In this document: piece after piece, positions 60,801-64,000 of the stretch
How positions within the stretch are numbered: the stretch's first letter is position 1
Layout of the letters: each line of letters opens with the position of its first letter
Origin: Lepisosteus oculatus
Taxonomy: Eukaryota > Chordata > Actinopteri > Semionotiformes > Lepisosteidae
Assembly (NCBI RefSeq): GCF_040954835.1
Contig: NC_090703.1
Location: 14,955,444 to 15,019,443 of the forward strand
Direction of reading: 5' to 3'
Length of the DNA: 64,000 nucleotides
Program-made: the position numbers and the translations under genes
Notes under the pieces: model-generated
What the model was told of the DNA's origin: nothing
Database searches by the model: none
Seen by the model: the letters and a program-made list of their open reading frames with translations, nothing else

Positions 60801-63310
60801 ACAGATTAGACAGTGTGTACTCACTTAAATTCTAATAAAATATTTTAATAGTGTCATACTACTAAAGTTATACTGTAATCATAATAGGACAGCGCATAGC
60901 AACATTTATTCATACCCCTGTAGTTACTATTTTGTAAATCCTTCTCTAGGATTTGGATGGGATTATACTGACTAGACAATTATTGTGAGCTATGAGATTC
61001 TGATGTTACAATAGGAAGGGCAGTGTATGCAGAGAGTTTACTGAATGAAACCATTAAGTTGGCACCAGAAGTGTATTCTAAAGAGTAAACAGTAGCAATA
61101 GCTTACACTTCTTCTCTAATTCCTCATCATCCAACAGCAAACTGACCACCTCTTTGGGTTTCAGTGTGTCTGGTTTGAAATTGCCACCTGAGATCACCAT
61201 TCTCTGGATCTAAATGAAAGGAAACAGGAGAATGTCAAAACACTGGTCCTCTGTAACTGTGATAAACCATTATTACTCCTTCTAAAGCAATAGTTAAGTA
61301 AAATGTCCACCAAAAGAACAAACCGCCGAGCTCAACTGGTTTGAAAATCATAGCTAGGGCGTAAAGCATGCTTTGAATAAAGGACAGAGGAGAGGGGTAT
61401 CCAGAAGTACCCTTATTTATGTCACCTTGTATAAATCAAGCTGGCAAAAGCCCAAGATTGCAGTAAATACACAGATTTTTATGAGGATACGCAATTTGTA
61501 ATATTTTGAGGTGCAATTTTAGCCAGTGCTTTCCAGTGCTGCTGTATCCCTTTCCTTTTTACGATTTTGCTCGTTAATATAGTTGTAATAAAGAGGACTC
61601 GTTTCCACAGGGTACCTCGCTCTTCTCCTTGGCGCGCTGCAGGATGCGCTCCTCGATGGTCCCCTTACAGATCAGCCGGTACACAGTCACCTGCTTGGTC
61701 TGGCCTAGCCTGTGGGCCCGGTCCATGGCTTGCTGGTCTACTGTGGGATTCCAGTCACTGTCATAGAATATCACCTGCGACACAAATTGCCAGTCAGCCT
61801 CCAGAAACGCACGCAGAAGGGCCGTCATGCTGAAGAGACAGCGGGGGCAGAGCTCCCAGATGAAGCCAAACAGTCAAAAGCCACAGGTGTTTGCCATATC
61901 CCAGCAGTTAAAGCTGGTACCGTCTCACTGCGAGTTTAAACTCACGGGATGGTTGACTAACAATGCCTTTTTTCAATTAATAGTCAGGGTGGACATGGTA
62001 CTGGCATGGTAGTCACCTTTCCATGCGCAATAGTGTATTGTTGTAGGCAGGTAGCGTACTTGTTATTTTCATGTTTACTTGTGTACACCACAAACAATTT
62101 ATAAGCATTGTAAGGATGTTTGGGGAGTCTTTAAATTCATACCCATTTCACTCACATTTTTGAAATCATGTGAATATGGCCAAATGCTCCAGATAATTTT
62201 CTCATCCTCAAGTTCCTGTTAGCTATTCCCTAACATTGGAATATCAATATCATTTTTTTTGTGCCTTTTTTGTAAAATGTATTTGAATAGCACAACCAAG
62301 ACCTTTTGGAATACGTGGAGCAGCATTTGGTTACCAGCTTTTAATGTTTATTTTAGCATCACTTTTTAAAGCAATTTTCAGCCATAGCCTCACTGTCATG
62401 TTATTTATACTGACAACTGAGGTAAAACTCCACCCACTGATTTAATGGCAGAGCGACTATTTTTATTAATAACCCTCATAGTTTTATTATATTCAATCAT
62501 CTGAAGGTACCACTCAATTCAAGATGTGAAACAGGAAACAGGAACTCAAGTTGTCATTTATATCTATTCTCCCTTCTCTCTTTTTTCAGGGTGTTAGTGT
62601 GTTCAAAGTACCCAGTCAGAACTGAGAAACAGGAACACAGACTTACAGTATCAGCAGCCGTCAGGTTTATTCCCAGGCCCCCAGCTCTGGTACTCAGAAG
62701 GAAGACAAAGATATCTGTCCTGTAAAGAAGAAATATGGACACAATGGGCAGCTGTCTCAACAAAAGATGTTTGTGTACATGTGTGGTTCAAAGATTACAA
62801 GCAAGATAACTTTTCTATGCCAAACATATGCTAAGAAAATATGCAACCTGGGGAACATATATATAAATACAGTATCTGCTGTAATGTTGCCATTTTAATT
62901 ATCCAAGCCAAGTCTCGGACTGGAATCCAGCTTTAATGAAAAAAACCTACCTGACTGATTACATTAGTTTTTGAGATTCGAACTCTAATAAGACTCGGAT
63001 TACAATCTTAATGCAATTCTTGTAACACTGATAGGTTTCTATGTGATTACTCATTGACAAAAATACTAGATAGACAGGCAGTCATCAATGCCATCAACTA
63101 TACATTTGCACATGGCTGCCCACCACAATTCCGTTCTGACCATTGTTTCCTTAATAAAGAGAAAGTATTTCCTTACAGAAGAAAATCAGTATTTCACTGA
63201 CGGACTGTTACTTACCGACTCTGGAAGTCTGCCACCATGTCACGCCTTTCTGAAATCTTCGATGAGCCATCAAGTCTCATGTAAGTGTGCTTACGGTAAA
63301 CCATATACTC
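57607..63310 (-). CDS. INO80: INO80 chromatin-remodelling ATPase, C-terminal part, last 9 coding exons
   Basis: Catalytic subunit of the INO80 complex, a nuclear Snf2-family ATPase that slides nucleosomes in transcription, replication and repair. Exons in transcript order: 63310-63216, 62719-62647, 61774-61616, 61209-61107, 60191-60103, 59516-59361, 58781-58622, 58435-58220, 57821-57607. All are in frame with GT-AG ends and give 421 residues plus TAG. The first three exons end the helicase: motif V ([14 protein letters not shown]) and motif VI ([12 protein letters not shown], with its arginines). They are followed by a lysine/glutamate-rich helix (REKYAEK), an acidic/serine segment ([20 protein letters not shown]), an AT-hook-like [10 protein letters not shown], an alanine-rich run and the end PGGR. 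The human protein is 1556 residues, so about three quarters lies past the right edge. Confidence 0.96.
58220..58435 (-). CDS. INO80: INO80 exon: AT-hook-like and Ala-rich segment
   Basis: Encodes [33 protein letters not shown] and an alanine run ending [12 protein letters not shown]- and CpG-rich against AT-rich introns. Overlapping frames in other phases are shadows. Confidence 0.94.
58622..58781 (-). CDS. INO80: INO80 exon: DMLVIVDDP segment
   Basis: Encodes [20 protein letters not shown], then [20 protein letters not shown] and [11 protein letters not shown]. Strongly conserved with human INO80. Long plus-strand frames over it are antisense shadows. Confidence 0.95.
59361..59516 (-). CDS. 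INO80: INO80 exon: acidic/serine segment
   Basis: 52 codons, [17 protein letters not shown] to SAMPSPFSE, with the conserved [19 protein letters not shown] core. Phase 0 at both ends. Confidence 0.95.
60103..60191 (-). CDS. INO80: INO80 exon: basic coiled helix
   Basis: Encodes [20 protein letters not shown] and [10 protein letters not shown]. It joins the previous exon through a split leucine codon. Confidence 0.93.
61107..61209 (-). CDS. INO80: INO80 exon: post-helicase segment
   Basis: Encodes [20 protein letters not shown] and [14 protein letters not shown]. Donor GTAAGC, phase 1. Confidence 0.95.
61616..61774 (-). CDS. INO80: INO80 exon: helicase motif VI
   Basis: 53 codons, [20 protein letters not shown] then [20 protein letters not shown] and [13 protein letters not shown]. 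It contains the arginine-finger motif of Snf2 ATPases and is almost identical to human. Confidence 0.96.
62647..62719 (-). CDS. INO80: INO80 exon: helicase motif V
   Basis: 24 codons, [19 protein letters not shown] to TAADT. The phase agrees with both neighbouring exons. Confidence 0.95.
63216..63310 (-). CDS. INO80: INO80 exon: helicase C-lobe segment
   Basis: Encodes [20 protein letters not shown] and [11 protein letters not shown]. The preceding exon (with RVLIYSQMTRMIDLLE in human) is not in the remaining 690 bp and must lie beyond the window. Confidence 0.95.
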
Positions 63311-64000
63311 CTAAAAAAAGGAAAGGAAAAGGCAACAATTAAAGAAAAAGAAACCAACAAGCCGGTGTAGTACATTTAGTTAACCCCATAGTCTGTATAC
63401 ACATTACATAGCATTTACCCTTGAGAGCATTTTTCTGTATGCAGTGTTTCAATCCACTACAGCAGAGATCATTTTCCTGCATGTGGATTGAAAAAACGAT
63501 CTCCATGAAGAGTGGAACTGGCACGGTTGATTGGACTGGGCATCCTAAGGCTTCCCCATTACTGCCTTGTTGTGCCTTATTTTTTAACCCCATAAAAACA
63601 AAATGGCGAATAACTACACAAGGAAAAGGATTGCAGTTGAAAAAACATTAACATCTGTAGCTAAAAACATGAAAATCGTTACTTATTTCAGCCGCACGAT
63701 ATCTAGAGATTCATTAAGGGGTGCAAATGAAATATTTAAGATATACACAGGCATCCGTTTTCTTAAAGGAAACCTCAGCATTTAAAATATGAGTCAATGG
63801 CTGATTGTCTACTCGAGAACTAATGCTTGTCTCTTCCCTGGCTCCTGTAATTTTTCTGCTGCTCTGTCTGGCACAGAACAACATCCACAGTAAATCTCAC
63901 AGGAATTGCTTTTGGTTGTCTTCTGCCAAGAAACCACTTTTTCTCCTCTTATGATGCTTTCAGTGCTGATGAAAACTTGCCTCTTGTCAAATAAAAATCT
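63311..64000 (-). other. INO80: INO80 intron, runs off the window
   Basis: No further exon or recognisable repeat in the last 690 bp. Confidence 0.7.

Noticed and set aside
1-64000. CRISPR arrays, bacterial operons, phage
   Set aside because: No regular repeat-spacer pattern; gene structure is plainly vertebrate.

Overview
The window is vertebrate genomic DNA, most likely from a ray-finned fish. It has large AT-rich introns and intergenic tracts, GT-AG splicing, fish-type SINE/LINE/DNA-transposon relics, and three multi-exon vertebrate genes that can be rebuilt exon by exon. The repeat style (LINE tails ending in TTCTTATG units, a 5S-derived SINE, GGATGGATG-tailed tRNA-type SINEs) hints at a non-teleost such as gar, bowfin or sturgeon, but this species guess is weak.

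Layout. Positions 1-28.1 kb are a gene-free stretch upstream of DLL4. It holds scattered repeats: a snap-back repeat at 2 kb with a partner at 11 kb, a tRNA-type SINE at 7.4 kb, a decayed Tc1-like transposon at 12.3-14.3 kb with a hAT-like element nested in it, a CR1/L2-like LINE end at 16.6-17.0 kb, and a 5S-derived SINE at 20.0 kb. Two homologous ~140-bp segments of unknown origin lie at 23.3 and 24.8 kb. DLL4 (+ strand, 11 exons, 683 residues) runs from a TATA-type promoter at about 28.13-28.17 kb to a stop codon at 37754, with a 3'UTR perhaps to about 39.17 kb. Positions 39.2-49.2 kb are intergenic, with a second SINE, a palindromic MITE bounded by a perfect 8-bp duplication, and an LTR-like segment. 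CHAC1 (+ strand, 3 exons, 201 residues) lies at 50141-51607 behind a promoter with two ATF4-type CARE motifs. The 3' part of INO80 (- strand, last 9 coding exons, 421 residues) runs from 63310 down to a stop codon at 57607-57609 and continues beyond the right edge of the window.

The order and orientation DLL4(+) CHAC1(+) INO80(-) is the same as in mammals, so this is an ancient conserved linkage. The genes do not form one pathway. DLL4 is the endothelial Notch ligand, CHAC1 degrades glutathione in the integrated stress response and can also dampen Notch maturation, and INO80 is the ATPase of a chromatin remodeller. The most useful second-look items are regulatory: a DLL4 intron-3 motif cluster (ETS, SOX, RBPJ), a miR-30 8-mer just after the DLL4 stop codon, the paired CARE motifs and long basic upstream ORF of CHAC1, a LINE tail abutting the DLL4 exon 8 acceptor, and the unexplained paired segments at 23-25 kb.
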